A stretch of DNA of 64,000 bases from Pseudomonas sp. GTDB lineage: Bacteria > Pseudomonadota > Gammaproteobacteria > Pseudomonadales > Pseudomonadaceae. Shown in pieces: positions 39,381 through 49,402 of this stretch. The stretch is taken from positions 1 through 64,000 of the forward strand of contig NZ_JAUXMX010000024.1 of assembly GCF_030683065.1 (NCBI RefSeq), written 5' to 3'. The notes beneath the pieces were generated by a model. It did not search any database and was not told the DNA's origin. It saw only the letters and a program-made list of their open reading frames with translations. A program made the translations under genes and the position numbers. Position 1 is the first letter of the stretch. The number at the start of each line of letters is the position of its first letter.

Positions 39381-41036
39381 TCAGCCAGCAACACCCTCGC
39401 CCACCGGCAGCGCTACCGTCGCCCCTGAGCGGGACGGCGGTGTGAGGATCAGTTCGGCGGCTTTCTCGGCGATCATCAGCACCGGCGAACAGGTGTTGCC
39501 GGAAACGATGGTGGGCATGACCGAGGCATCGGCGATGCGCAGCCCCGGCACGCCGTGCACACGCAGTTGCGCATCGACCACCGCATCCCGCCCCTGGCCC
39601 ATCTTGCAGGTGCCGACCGGGTGGAAAATCGTGGTACCGATCTCCCCCGCCGCCCGCTGCAGGTCTTCCTGGCTCTGGTAACTCGGCCCCGGTTTGTATT
39701 CCTCGGGCTTGAATGCCGCCAGTGCCGGCGCGGCAACGATGCGTCGGGTCAGGCGAATGGCGTCGGCGGCCACCCGCAGATCGCGTTCATCACTCAGGTA
39801 ATTGGGCTGGATCAACGGCGCCTGCGCAGCGTCCAACGAGCGGATTTCGACCTTGCCACGACTGTACGGACGCAGGTTGCACACCGAAGCGGTGAAGGCA
39901 GGGAAGCTGTGCAGCGGCTCGCCAAAACGTTCCAGCGACAGCGGCTGCACATGGTATTGCAGGTTGGCCGACGGCTGCTCGGCACTGGAACGGGCGAACG
40001 CGCCCAACTGGCTCGGCGCCATGGCCAACGGGCCGCTACGTTTGAGCAGATACTCCAGGCCCATACCCAATTTGCCCCACAAGCTGCCGGCGATCTGGTT
40101 GAGGGTCGGTACACCGCTAACCTGGTAGATCAGGCGCAGTTGCAGGTGATCCTGCAGGTTCTCGCCCACACCGGCCAGCTCATGCTGCACGGCGATGCCG
40201 AGGCGCTGCAATAGCGGACGCGGGCCGATCCCCGAGCGCTGCAACAACGCTGGCGTGCCGATCGAGCCAGCACACAGAATGATCTCACGGCGCGCGCGGA
40301 TCAGCCGCTCACTGCCCTGCCAGCGCAAACTCAGCGCGTCGGCCCGGCCCCCTGCAAGAATTACTCGCTGCACCTCGGCATCGGTCACTACGCGCAGATT
40401 GGGGCGCTGGCGAATATCGCGCAGGAAGGCTTTCGATGCATTCCAGCGCACGCCACGGCGCTGATTGACCTGAAAGTAGCTGCAACCCTCGTTATCGCCC
40501 GCGTTGAAATCTTCGATACTGGCAATACCGCTCTGCCCAGCCGCCTGACGGAAGGCCTCCAGCACCTGCCAGGACAGACGCTGGCGCTCGACCCGCCACT
40601 CGCCTGCCGCGCCATGCACCTCGCTGCTGCCGGCGAAATGGTTCTCCGTGCGCTTGAATAGCGGCAACACATCACCCCAGGCCCAGCCCGGATTGCCCGC
40701 CGCCGCCCAAGCATCGTAGTCGCGGGCCTGGCCGCGCATGTAGATCATGCCGTTGATTGACGAGCTGCCGCCGAGCACGCGGCCCCGCGGGTATTTCAAC
40801 GCACGCCCGTTCAACCCGGGCTCGGCCTCGGTTTCATAGCACCAGTCGGTACGCGGGTTGCCAATGCAATACAGGTAGCCGACCGGGATATGAATCCAGG
40901 GGTAGTTGTCACGCCCGCCCGCCTCCAGCAGCAACACCCGCACCGCAGGGTCTGCCGACAGTCGATTGGCCAACAGGCAACCGGCCGGCCCGGCACCGAC
41001 GATCAGGTAGTCGTAACTGTCATCGAGTTGCTGCAT
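39381..41036 (-). CDS. GMC-family FAD oxidoreductase (choline/alcohol dehydrogenase-like)
   Basis: YDYLIVGAGPAGCLLANRLS, PRGRVLGGSSSINGMIYMRG, GTCKMG..DAVVDAQLRVHGVPGLRIADASVMPTIVSGNT. Confidence 0.92.
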   Translation of the reverse strand: MQQLDDSYDYLIVGAGPAGCLLANRLSADPAVRVLLLEAGGRDNYPWIHIPVGYLYCIGNPRTDWCYETEAEPGLNGRALKYPRGRVLGGSSSINGMIYMRGQARDYDAWAAAGNPGWAWGDVLPLFKRTENHFAGSSEVHGAAGEWRVERQRLSWQVLEAFRQAAGQSGIASIEDFNAGDNEGCSYFQVNQRRGVRWNASKAFLRDIRQRPNLRVVTDAEVQRVILAGGRADALSLRWQGSERLIRARREIILCAGSIGTPALLQRSGIGPRPLLQRLGIAVQHELAGVGENLQDHLQLRLIYQVSGVPTLNQIAGSLWGKLGMGLEYLLKRSGPLAMAPSQLGAFARSSAEQPSANLQYHVQPLSLERFGEPLHSFPAFTASVCNLRPYSRGKVEIRSLDAAQAPLIQPNYLSDERDLRVAADAIRLTRRIVAAPALAAFKPEEYKPGPSYQSQEDLQRAAGEIGTTIFHPVGTCKMGQGRDAVVDAQLRVHGVPGLRIADASVMPTIVSGNTCSPVLMIAEKAAELILTPPSRSGATVALPVGEGVAG

Positions 41037-41162
41037 CGGCGACCTCGCTCTAGCCATTGCTGTTCGAAAGAAAACAGCCTAGCCGCCCGGCTAGCCGAGC
41101 AGTATGGTCTTTTGGTCTGAGATGGATTCAGCTGTAGAGCTGTAGATCCTATGTTCGTATGC

Positions 41163-41340
41163 AAGGTCTGCGGAATCGTAGGGTGGATGACGCCTTTTTC
41201 ATCCACCAATAGCGATGGCGGATGCAAAAGGCGTCAGCTACACGCCCCCATCCAACCTGCACCGCTCTCGTAGCCTGGATGAAATCCAGGGACGATGCGC
41301 CAGGAAAGGGCGCTGCCCCGGATGGCATCCGGCTACAGGG
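41163..41340. repeat. Composite intergenic repeat, copy B (includes REP pair)
   Basis: aaggtctgcggaatcgtagggtggatgacgcctttttcatccaccaatagcgatggcggatgcaaaaggcgtcagctac...cgtagcctggatgaaatccaggga... Confidence 0.7.
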
Positions 41341-41347
41341 GCGCATT

Positions 41348-42076
41348 TCAGCCGGCGTTCAGCTCCACGCGCACCTGGGCTTCCAGCTCACTTTTCAGCG
41401 CAGGGTCGAGCTTGAGCTGACGGGCCAGTTCTTCCAGGTAGGCGCGCTCCATGAAGTGCTCCTCATCGACCATCAGCACGCTGGCGATATACATCTCGGC
41501 AGCCATTTCCGGACTGGTCGCCGCGCGCGCCACGTCGGCTGGATCGAGCGGTTTGTTGAGCTCGGCCTCAAGCCAGCGCTGCAACTCGGCGTCATTGGTC
41601 AACTTGGCCAACTCGCCTTCGATGAGTTGACGCTCACGCGCATCGACATGCCCGTCCGCCTTGGCTGCGGCCACCAACGCCTTGAGAATGCCCTGGCTAT
41701 GCACTTCGACCTGCGGCGCCGGCAAGCGGTCGAGGGTTTGCGGTTCGCCCTGCGGTGCTTGTGCCTGCTGCGCTTGCCAATTGCCGTAAGCCTTGTAGGC
41801 AATCACCCCGAGCGCAGCCAGGCCGCCATAGGTCAGCGCCTTGCCGCCCAGCTTGCGGGCGCTCTTGTTACCCAGCAGCAAACCCATGGCGCCGCCCGCC
41901 AAAGCGCCGCCACCGGCACCGGACAGCAGGCTACCCAACCCACCCGCAGCCCCACCTGACAACAAACCGCCTAAACCACCCGCAGCGGAGCCCTTGCCGG
42001 GGTTCTGTCCAGCCTTGTTTTGCAGCAAATCCTGGCCGGATTTGAGTAGCTGATCGAGCAAACCACGCGTATTCAT
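41348..42076 (-). CDS. DUF533/TerB-like inner membrane protein (YebE-like)
   Basis: Gly-rich N-terminal region; LKALVAAAKADGHVDARERQLIEGELAKLTNDAELQRWLEAELNKPLDPADVARAATSPEMAAEMYIASVLMVDEEHFMERAYL. Confidence 0.88.
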   Translation of the reverse strand: MNTRGLLDQLLKSGQDLLQNKAGQNPGKGSAAGGLGGLLSGGAAGGLGSLLSGAGGGALAGGAMGLLLGNKSARKLGGKALTYGGLAALGVIAYKAYGNWQAQQAQAPQGEPQTLDRLPAPQVEVHSQGILKALVAAAKADGHVDARERQLIEGELAKLTNDAELQRWLEAELNKPLDPADVARAATSPEMAAEMYIASVLMVDEEHFMERAYLEELARQLKLDPALKSELEAQVRVELNAG

Positions 42077-42377
42077 CAACACGTCTCCTAGGTAGACAAA
42101 GTGAAAATATGACCGCCAGAGTAAATCGAAAATCCCCGCAATTGCCGAAGGATTGCGTCGAGATATTGCAGGGTTTTTCACGCTGCCGAGCGGCAAAAAT
42201 GCCTCGCCCAATCAGTTAGCCGACGTACGACTGCAGCCACGCCCAGCAGGCTGCAGATGACCTTGAGCAATCCGCAATCCGTAGGGTGCTACTCGCCGCA
42301 AGCAGTGCAGCAGAATTCATCGGCGCAGCACAAACGTTGGCGGACGGCCGCCCCACTGGCAGGCAGCGGGCGACACC

Positions 42378-44090
42378 TCAACGTGGCGCCAGGTGCGCCA
42401 CCATCAGCTGCACGCTTTCCCGACCGCGGAATTCGTTGACGTCGAGTTTGTAGGCCGCCTCGACCCAGCGCACAGTGGGGTTGGGCCAGATTTCGCGATC
42501 TACATTGAAGGCGATACCGTCCAGAGTCTGGCCGCCGCATTCGGTCTTCAGCACCATTTTGAGGTGTTTGTCGCCGACCAGACGCTGCTGCACCACCTGG
42601 AACACGCCATGGAACAACGGCTCGGGGAAGTGCTGGCCCCAAGGGCCGGCATTGCGCAGTTCCTTGGCCAGAGGCAGGTGAAACTCTTCGACCGACAAGC
42701 TGCCGTCGGATAGCAGGCGCCCGGTCAGGTCATCTTCATCAAGCTGGCGCCGCACCTCGGCATCGAAGGCCGCGGCAAAGGCACCGAAGTTGGCCTCAGG
42801 CAGGGACAAGCCCGCCGCCATGGCGTGACCGCCGAACTTGCTGATCAGCTGCGGATGCCTGGCGGCAACAGCATCCAGCGCATCACGAATATGAAAGCCC
42901 GGCACCGAGCGCGCCGAGCCCTTGAGCACGCCGTCGCCGGCATCAGCAAAGGCGATGGTCGGCCGGTGGTAACGCTCCTTCATGCGCGAAGCGAGAATGC
43001 CGATCACACCCTGGTGCCAATCCGCGTCGAACAGGCACAAGCCGAACGGCATGTCTTCCAGCGGCAGGTCCTTGAGCTGGGCCAGGGCCTCGCGCTGCAT
43101 GCCCTGCTCGATGGCCTTGCGGTCCTGGTTGAGCTGATCCAGCTCCACCGCCATGTCGCGGGCCAGGGCTTGATCTTCGCAGAGCAGGCACTCGATCCCC
43201 AGACTCATGTCGTCCAGACGCCCGGCCGCATTCAGGCGCGGGCCTATGATAAAGCCCAGGTCGGTGGAGGTGATGCGCTCCGGCTGGCGTCCCGCCACGT
43301 CGAGAATGGCGCGCAGGCCCGGCCTTGCACGGCCGGCACGAATCCGCGCCAGGCCCTGATGAACCAGAATGCGGTTATTGGCATCCAGCGGCACCACGTC
43401 GGCGACGCTGCCCAGCGCCACCAGGTCGAGCAGCTCGGCCAGATTCGGCTCCGGACGCTGAGCGTTGAACCAGCTCAGCTCACGCAAGCGCGCACGCAAC
43501 GCCAGCAGCACATAGAAAATCACCCCGACCCCGGCCATCGCCTTGCTCGGGAACTCGCAGCCCAGCTGATTGGGATTGACGATGGCATCCGCTGCCGGCA
43601 GCTCGGCTCCCGGCAAGTGGTGGTCGGTGACCAGCACCGTCAGCCCCGCCGCCTTGGCTGCCGCCACGCCTTCGACGCTGGAGATACCGTTGTCCACGGT
43701 AATCAGCAACTGCGGCTGGCGCTGCAGCGCTACTGCGACGATTTCCGGGGTCAGGCCGTAGCCATACTCGAACCGGTTCGGCACCAGATAGTCGACGTGG
43801 GCCGCGCCGAGCATGCGCAAACCGAGCATGCCCACCGTGCTGGCGGTGGCGCCATCGGCGTCGAAGTCACCGACGATCAGCATGCGTTGGCCTTGTTCCA
43901 GCCCCTGCACCAGCAGTTCGACCGCCGCCTCAATGCCCTTGAGCTGCTGATAGGGCAGCAGACGCGCCAGGCCCTTGTCCAACTCGGCCACCGACTGCAC
44001 GCCACGGGCGGCATACAGACGGGTCAACAGCGGCGGCAGATTGCCCAGATCGGGCAGGATGGCGGGTAGCGGGCGGGCTTCAATGCGCAT
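42378..44090 (-). CDS. recJ: Single-stranded-DNA-specific exonuclease RecJ
   Basis: MLIVGDFDADGATASTVGMLGL (DHH), VTDHHLPG, FGGHAMAAGLSL. Confidence 0.95.
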   Translation of the reverse strand: MRIEARPLPAILPDLGNLPPLLTRLYAARGVQSVAELDKGLARLLPYQQLKGIEAAVELLVQGLEQGQRMLIVGDFDADGATASTVGMLGLRMLGAAHVDYLVPNRFEYGYGLTPEIVAVALQRQPQLLITVDNGISSVEGVAAAKAAGLTVLVTDHHLPGAELPAADAIVNPNQLGCEFPSKAMAGVGVIFYVLLALRARLRELSWFNAQRPEPNLAELLDLVALGSVADVVPLDANNRILVHQGLARIRAGRARPGLRAILDVAGRQPERITSTDLGFIIGPRLNAAGRLDDMSLGIECLLCEDQALARDMAVELDQLNQDRKAIEQGMQREALAQLKDLPLEDMPFGLCLFDADWHQGVIGILASRMKERYHRPTIAFADAGDGVLKGSARSVPGFHIRDALDAVAARHPQLISKFGGHAMAAGLSLPEANFGAFAAAFDAEVRRQLDEDDLTGRLLSDGSLSVEEFHLPLAKELRNAGPWGQHFPEPLFHGVFQVVQQRLVGDKHLKMVLKTECGGQTLDGIAFNVDREIWPNPTVRWVEAAYKLDVNEFRGRESVQLMVAHLAPR

Positions 44091-44107
44091 GTTCATTCTT
44101 TTTCGTG

Positions 44108-44160
44108 TAGGGCGGGTGCAACCCGCCGGGTTCCTTGCTTGGCGGGTTGCACCCGCCCCA
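44108..44160. repeat. REP-like tandem/inverted hairpin pair
   Basis: ggcgggtgcaacccgcc and ggcgggttgcacccgcc, each self-complementary and inverted relative to each other. Confidence 0.7.
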
Positions 44161-44167
44161 CGGCAAT

Positions 44168-44308
44168 AAAACCTGTTCTCAACGCGTCGTGAGCGCAGGT
44201 TAGGCAAGGCAAAAGCTGGCGAGGAAGCGGAGTTTACGGCTGTAAATGAGCATTCCGAGCCAGCTTTTAACGCCGCATAACCAAGCGCAACAGCGTTGAA
44301 ACAGGTTT
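44168..44308. repeat. Nested inverted-repeat intergenic element (~141 bp)
   Basis: Outer aaacctgttctcaacgc / gcgttgaaacaggttt; inner aaaagctggc / gccagctttt; core tttacggctgtaaa. Confidence 0.65.
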
Positions 44309-44847
44309 CAGCGCTGGCCGATCAGCCACTCGATGGGCACTTCATGCTGACCGCGCTCGTCGGTGACGAACAGCTCGCCATCACTGATCATCACGCTCCA
44401 GCTCAGCGCGCGCGGCATGTCGAGGGCCAGGCTGGCCAGGGCCTCCTGGTCCAGCGCCACCACATTGATGTTCTTCAGGCTGCGCACCGGATCAAGCGCC
44501 TTGGCCTGCCACACGCGCAGATTGCCGTAGGCGACCAGGCTGAATTTTTCGGTACGGCGCGAACACCAGGTCATGCGGTCGCTATCCGGCTGACCGACCT
44601 CGATCCAGTGCAGCACCCGACCATCCAGGCTCTTCTCCCACAACGCCGGCTCGTCCACGTCCGACAGGCCGCGACCGAACGCCAGGTGCTCGTGATAGAA
44701 CAGCGCATAGCCAATCAACCGTGCGGCCAGGCGTTCTTCGGTTTCTGACGGGTGCTTGGCCACAGTGAAACGCAGGCTTTGATAGATGCTGCGGTCGATG
44801 TCGGTGAGGTTCAGATCGATCTTGTAGGTGGTGGACGGCTGGGCCAT
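44308..44847 (-). CDS. YaeQ family protein
   Basis: MAQPSTTYKIDLNLTDIDRSIYQSLRFTVAKHPSETEERLAARLIGYALFYHEHLAFGRGLSDVDEPALW. Confidence 0.92.
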   Translation of the reverse strand: MAQPSTTYKIDLNLTDIDRSIYQSLRFTVAKHPSETEERLAARLIGYALFYHEHLAFGRGLSDVDEPALWEKSLDGRVLHWIEVGQPDSDRMTWCSRRTEKFSLVAYGNLRVWQAKALDPVRSLKNINVVALDQEALASLALDMPRALSWSVMISDGELFVTDERGQHEVPIEWLIGQR

Positions 44848-44942
44848 GGGGGCTTCTTGACTGGGCAAATAGCTGGCAAGTCTACCCGATGCCGCTCCAC
44901 TCACGTTAGAGTCGCGACCATCCCCAGATAGATGGACGCCCC

Positions 44943-46142
44943 ATGAGCCTGCCCAGCAAACCCCTCGCCGGCCTGAAAGTGATCGAACTCGGCAGCCTGA
45001 TTGCCGGCCCCTTCGCCGCACGTATCTGCGCCGAATTCGGTGCCGAGGTAATCAAGGTCGAATCGCCAGACGGCGGCGACCCACTGCGCAAGTGGCGCAA
45101 GCTGTATGAAGGCACTTCTTTATGGTGGTTCGTGCAGGCACGCAATAAACAGTCGATCACCCTCAACCTCAAGCATGCCCAAGGGCTGGAGGCACTGAAA
45201 AAACTCCTGGCAGGCGCTGACATCCTGATCGAAAACTTTCGCCCTGGGGTACTGGAAAAACTCGGCCTGGGCTGGGACGTATTGCACGCACTCAACCCCA
45301 AGCTGGTGATGGTGCGCCTGTCCGGCTTCGGCCAGAGCGGGCCAATGAAGGACCAGCCGGGCTTCGGCGCGGTGGGTGAAGCCATGGGCGGGCTGCGCTA
45401 TATCACCGGCTTCGAGGACCGCCCACCGGTGCGCACTGGAATCTCCATCGGCGATTCAATTGCCGCGCTGTGGGGTGTGATCGGTGCATTGATGGCGCTG
45501 CGGCACCGCGAGGTCAACGGCGGCCAGGGCCAGGTGGTCGACGTGGCGCTGTATGAAGCGATCTTCGCGATGATGGAAAGCATAGTGCCGGAGTTCGACG
45601 TGTTCGGTTTCATCCGCGAGCGCAGCGGTAATATCATGCCCGGCATCACCCCGTCCTCGATCCACACCAGCCACGACGGCAAACACATCCAGATCGGCGC
45701 CAACGGCGATGCGATCTTCAAGCGCTTCATGCAGGCCATCGACCGCCATGACCTGGCCGACGACCCTACCTTGACCAGCAACGACGGCCGCGATGCGCGC
45801 CGCGACGAGCTGTACGGGGTGATCGACCGCTGGGTTGGCTCACTGCCGCTGCAGCAGGTGCTGACGACCCTGACCCAGGCCGAAGTACCTGCCAGCCGCA
45901 TCTTCAGCGCCGAAGACATGTTCAGCGACCCGCAATACCTGGCGCGCGAGATGTTCCTCAGCGCCACGCTGCCGGATGGCAAGCCGTTCAAGATGCCCGG
46001 CATCGTGCCTAAGCTGTCCGACACCCCGGGTGGGGTCGAGTGGACCGGGCCGCAACTGGGCGAACACACCGAGCCAGTGCTCACTGCGTTAGGCTACACA
46101 CGTGAGGCTATTGCCGAACTGCGTCGCAACGGCGCCATTTGA
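44943..46142 (+). CDS. CaiB/BaiF-type CoA transferase
   Basis: LAGLKVIELGSLIAGPFAARICAEFGAEVIKVESPDGGDPLRKW...LNLKHAQG...LIENFRPGVLEKLGLG. Confidence 0.93.
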   Translation: MSLPSKPLAGLKVIELGSLIAGPFAARICAEFGAEVIKVESPDGGDPLRKWRKLYEGTSLWWFVQARNKQSITLNLKHAQGLEALKKLLAGADILIENFRPGVLEKLGLGWDVLHALNPKLVMVRLSGFGQSGPMKDQPGFGAVGEAMGGLRYITGFEDRPPVRTGISIGDSIAALWGVIGALMALRHREVNGGQGQVVDVALYEAIFAMMESIVPEFDVFGFIRERSGNIMPGITPSSIHTSHDGKHIQIGANGDAIFKRFMQAIDRHDLADDPTLTSNDGRDARRDELYGVIDRWVGSLPLQQVLTTLTQAEVPASRIFSAEDMFSDPQYLAREMFLSATLPDGKPFKMPGIVPKLSDTPGGVEWTGPQLGEHTEPVLTALGYTREAIAELRRNGAI

Positions 46143-46161
46143 CCCCAGTCAGGAGCAGAGC

Positions 46162-46425
46162 ATGCTTGCCAATGCACCAAGACTTCCAAAAGACGTAATG
46201 CTGGTTTTGCAGCAGGACAGGCGCGCAGATGCCATCGAACTGCTGCAGGCAGACCAAAAAATAAGTGCGCAAGAAGCCGAAGAACGAATCAACCGCTACC
46301 TGGAGGAAAACCCACCGATTCGCCTGCGCGGCGCTGGGGTTGTTGCCTTCAGCAAGCTCAATGCGCTGATCTGGCTGGGCCTGATCGTCATCATGGTCTT
46401 GGCCTACCTGCTGCTGGCTGGCTGA
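46162..46425 (+). CDS. Small hypothetical membrane protein
   Basis: 87 aa, C-terminal TM LNALIWLGLIVIMVLAYLLLAG, preceded by aggagcag. Confidence 0.6.
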   Translation: MLANAPRLPKDVMLVLQQDRRADAIELLQADQKISAQEAEERINRYLEENPPIRLRGAGVVAFSKLNALIWLGLIVIMVLAYLLLAG

Positions 46426-46447
46426 GGCCGCAGCCACGCCCACGAAA

Positions 46448-46477
46448 AAGGCCGGCAACCTTGCGGTGACCGGCCTT
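46448..46477 (-). terminator. thrC terminator
   Basis: aaggccggcaaccttgcggtgaccggcctt; T-run on the minus strand. Confidence 0.7.
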
Positions 46478-46494
46478 GAGTTAAGCGCCTAGGC

Positions 46495-47904
46495 TTAGAG
46501 CGGCTTGCCGCGATTGCCGTGCTGGGTGACAAAGCCCTGCACCGTTTTCAGGTCATTAGCCAATACCGTGCAGCGCTCTTCGCGCTCGAACAGGTCAGCC
46601 AGGTGCGGCGGCAGTGCCGGAGCCTGGCCGACGCCGGCCTTTTCCACTGCCTCGGGGAACTTCACGGGGTGTGCAGTACCCAGGATCACCATGGGCGTGG
46701 CCAGGCTGCGGCGACATTCGCGAGCCGCACGCACGCCGATGGCGGTGTGCGGGTCGAGCAGCTCGCCACACTCGGCCAACACATCGGCGATGGTTTCGCA
46801 GGTCTGCGCATCGTCAACCGCAAGGGAATCGAACAGCTTGCGCGCCTCGATCCAGCGGTCTTCGTCGACGCTAAAACCGCCGCCTTGTTTAAAGGTGCTC
46901 ATCAGTTCGGCAACGGCCGCACCGTTACGCCCGTGCAGGTCGAACAACAGGCGCTCGAAGTTGGACGAGACCATGATGTCCATAGACGGCGACAGTGTCG
47001 GGTGCAGGCCGCCCTTGACGTACTGATTGCCGCTCATGAAGCGATGCAGGATGTCGTTACGATTGGTCGCAACGATCAGCTGGCTGATCGGCAAGCCCAT
47101 GTTGCGGGCCAGGTAACCGGCGAAGATGTCGCCGAAGTTACCGGTCGGCACCGAGAACGCAATGGAGCGAGCCGGACCGCCAAGCTGCAGCGCCGCATGA
47201 AAGTAGTAGACGGTCTGGGCCATGATCCGCGCCCAGTTGATCGAGTTGACCGCCACCAGACGTGTGCCTTTGAGGAAGCTCTGGTCGGCAAAGCTGTCCT
47301 TGACCATCTCCTGGCAGTCGTCGAAGTTACCTTCAACGGCGATGTTGTGGATGTTCTCGCCGAGAATGGTGGTCATCTGCCGGCGCTGCACCTCAGACAC
47401 CCGGTTGTGCGGATGCAGGATGAAGATGTCGACGTTGTCGCAGGCCTTGCACCCCTCGATGGCCGCCGAACCGGTGTCACCCGAGGTGGCGCCCATGATG
47501 ACCACACGCTCGTTGCGCTTGGCCAGTACATAATCAAGCAAACGACCGAGCAGTTGCAGGGCGAAGTCCTTGAACGCCAGGGTCGGGCCGTGGAACAGTT
47601 CGAGCACCCACTCGTTACCGTTCAACTGACGCAGTGGCGCCACTGAACCGTGGGCGAATACCGAGTAGGTTTCTTCGAGAATCTTCTTGAAGTCGGCATC
47701 CGGAATGCTGCCGGTAACGAACGGGCGCATCACCCGGAACGCTAGCTCGTGATAGGGCAAGCCAGCCCAGGAAGCGATTTCTTCCTGGGTAAAACGTGGC
47801 AGGTTTTCCGGTACATAGAGACCGCCATCACTGGCCAGGCCAGCCAGCAGAACGTCTTCGAAATTCAGGGCCGGTGCCTGGCCGCGGGTACTGATATAGC
47901 GCAT
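46495..47904 (-). CDS. thrC: Threonine synthase
   Basis: MRYISTRGQAPALNFEDVLLAGLASDGGLYVPENLP, GATSGDTGSAAIEGC, FSVPTGNFGDIFAGY. Confidence 0.96.
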   Translation of the reverse strand: MRYISTRGQAPALNFEDVLLAGLASDGGLYVPENLPRFTQEEIASWAGLPYHELAFRVMRPFVTGSIPDADFKKILEETYSVFAHGSVAPLRQLNGNEWVLELFHGPTLAFKDFALQLLGRLLDYVLAKRNERVVIMGATSGDTGSAAIEGCKACDNVDIFILHPHNRVSEVQRRQMTTILGENIHNIAVEGNFDDCQEMVKDSFADQSFLKGTRLVAVNSINWARIMAQTVYYFHAALQLGGPARSIAFSVPTGNFGDIFAGYLARNMGLPISQLIVATNRNDILHRFMSGNQYVKGGLHPTLSPSMDIMVSSNFERLLFDLHGRNGAAVAELMSTFKQGGGFSVDEDRWIEARKLFDSLAVDDAQTCETIADVLAECGELLDPHTAIGVRAARECRRSLATPMVILGTAHPVKFPEAVEKAGVGQAPALPPHLADLFEREERCTVLANDLKTVQGFVTQHGNRGKPL

Positions 47905-47978
47905 GTTTGGCAAACCTTCGGTTTGAGCTGCAAGCGGTAAGCCACACGCGCCTGCTGCGCGTGCGGCCTGCTGTGGGG

Positions 47979-49283
47979 TTAGTTCAACTGTTCAACACGG
48001 ATACGCATGACTTTGCCGACGACATCGTCAAGCGCTTCCAGGGCGGCCAGCGCCTCGTCGATACGCGCCTCGATTACCCGGTGGGTGACCAGGATCATCG
48101 GCACCAGGCCGTCATGTTCTTCGGCTTCCTTCTGCATGATCGACTCGATGTTGATGCCGCGCTGCGACAGGATGCTCGCCACCTGAGCCAGCACGCCGGG
48201 ATGATCCTTGGCCTGGATACGCAGGTAGTAGGCGCTCTCGCACGCTGCGATCGGCAGAATCGGGTGATCGGACAGCGAATCCGGCTGGAAGGCCAGGTGC
48301 GGCACACGATTGGTCGGGTCGGTGGTCAAGGCGCGAACCACGTCGACCAGGTCGGCGATGACCGAGGAAGCGGTCGGTTCCATGCCGGCGCCTGCACCGT
48401 AGTAGAGGGTCGAGCCTGCCGCGTCACCATTGACCATCACCGCGTTCATCACGCCGTTGACGTTGGCGATCAGGCGGTCGGCCGGGATCAGAGTCGGGTG
48501 CACGCGCAACTCGATACCGGCGTCAGTGCGCCGCGCCACGCCGAGGTGCTTGATGCGATAGCCCAGCGCTTCGGCATAGTTGACGTCAGCCGTGGTCAGC
48601 TTGGTGATGCCTTCGGTGTAGGCCTTGTCGAATTGCAGCGGAATGCCGAACGCAATGGACGCAAGAATGGTCAGCTTATGCGCCGCGTCGATGCCTTCGA
48701 CATCAAAGGTCGGATCCGCCTCGGCATAACCCAGGGCCTGGGCTTCCTTGAGGACGTCATCAAAGGCACGGCCCTTCTCGCGCATTTCGCTGAGAATGAA
48801 GTTGCCAGTGCCGTTGATGATCCCGGCCAGCCAGTTGATGCGGTTGGCTGCCAGCCCCTCGCGGATCGCCTTGATCACTGGAATGCCGCCTGCAACAGCC
48901 GCCTCGAACGCCACTATCACGCCCTTCTCGCGCGCCCGGGCGAAGATTTCGTTGCCATGCACGGCGATCAGCGCCTTGTTAGCGGTGACCACGTGCTTGC
49001 CGTTGTCGATGGCCTGAAGCACCAGCTCCTTGGCCAGGGTATAGCCGCCAATCAGCTCGATAACGATGTCGATCTCGGGGTTGTTCACCAGCGCGAAAAC
49101 ATCGCTGGTCATGCTAATACCGGTCGTGTCGTACTGCGGCTTGGGCGAGCGAATGGCAATCTGGGCAACTTCAATACCACGCCCTGCACGCCGGGTAATT
49201 TCCTCGGCGTTACGCTTGAGTACATTCAACGTACCGCCACCGACGGTACCGAGCCCACAGATGCCTACTTTGACCGGTTTCAC
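47979..49283 (-). CDS. hom: Homoserine dehydrogenase
   Basis: VKVGICGLGTVGGGTLNVLKRN, VVTANKALIA, GIINGTGNFILSEM, C-terminal ACT domain. Confidence 0.96.
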   Translation of the reverse strand: MKPVKVGICGLGTVGGGTLNVLKRNAEEITRRAGRGIEVAQIAIRSPKPQYDTTGISMTSDVFALVNNPEIDIVIELIGGYTLAKELVLQAIDNGKHVVTANKALIAVHGNEIFARAREKGVIVAFEAAVAGGIPVIKAIREGLAANRINWLAGIINGTGNFILSEMREKGRAFDDVLKEAQALGYAEADPTFDVEGIDAAHKLTILASIAFGIPLQFDKAYTEGITKLTTADVNYAEALGYRIKHLGVARRTDAGIELRVHPTLIPADRLIANVNGVMNAVMVNGDAAGSTLYYGAGAGMEPTASSVIADLVDVVRALTTDPTNRVPHLAFQPDSLSDHPILPIAACESAYYLRIQAKDHPGVLAQVASILSQRGINIESIMQKEAEEHDGLVPMILVTHRVIEARIDEALAALEALDDVVGKVMRIRVEQLN

Positions 49284-49339
49284 ACTGAATTCCCCATCTG
49301 CACTGCGTAAAACGGCCGGAGCTAGCTCCGGCCGCAGAA

Positions 49340-49371
49340 AAGAAAAAAGAGCCGCACCTTACGAAGCGGCT
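49340..49371 (-). terminator. dsbC-hom intergenic terminator
   Basis: Minus strand agccgcttcgtaaggtgcggctcttttttctttt. Confidence 0.65.
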
Positions 49372-49402
49372 GTTTATTAGTCAATCGTCCAAACCCAGCA
49401 AA

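Noticed and set aside
47907-49310. 467-aa plus-strand ORF
   Set aside because: Antisense shadow of hom.
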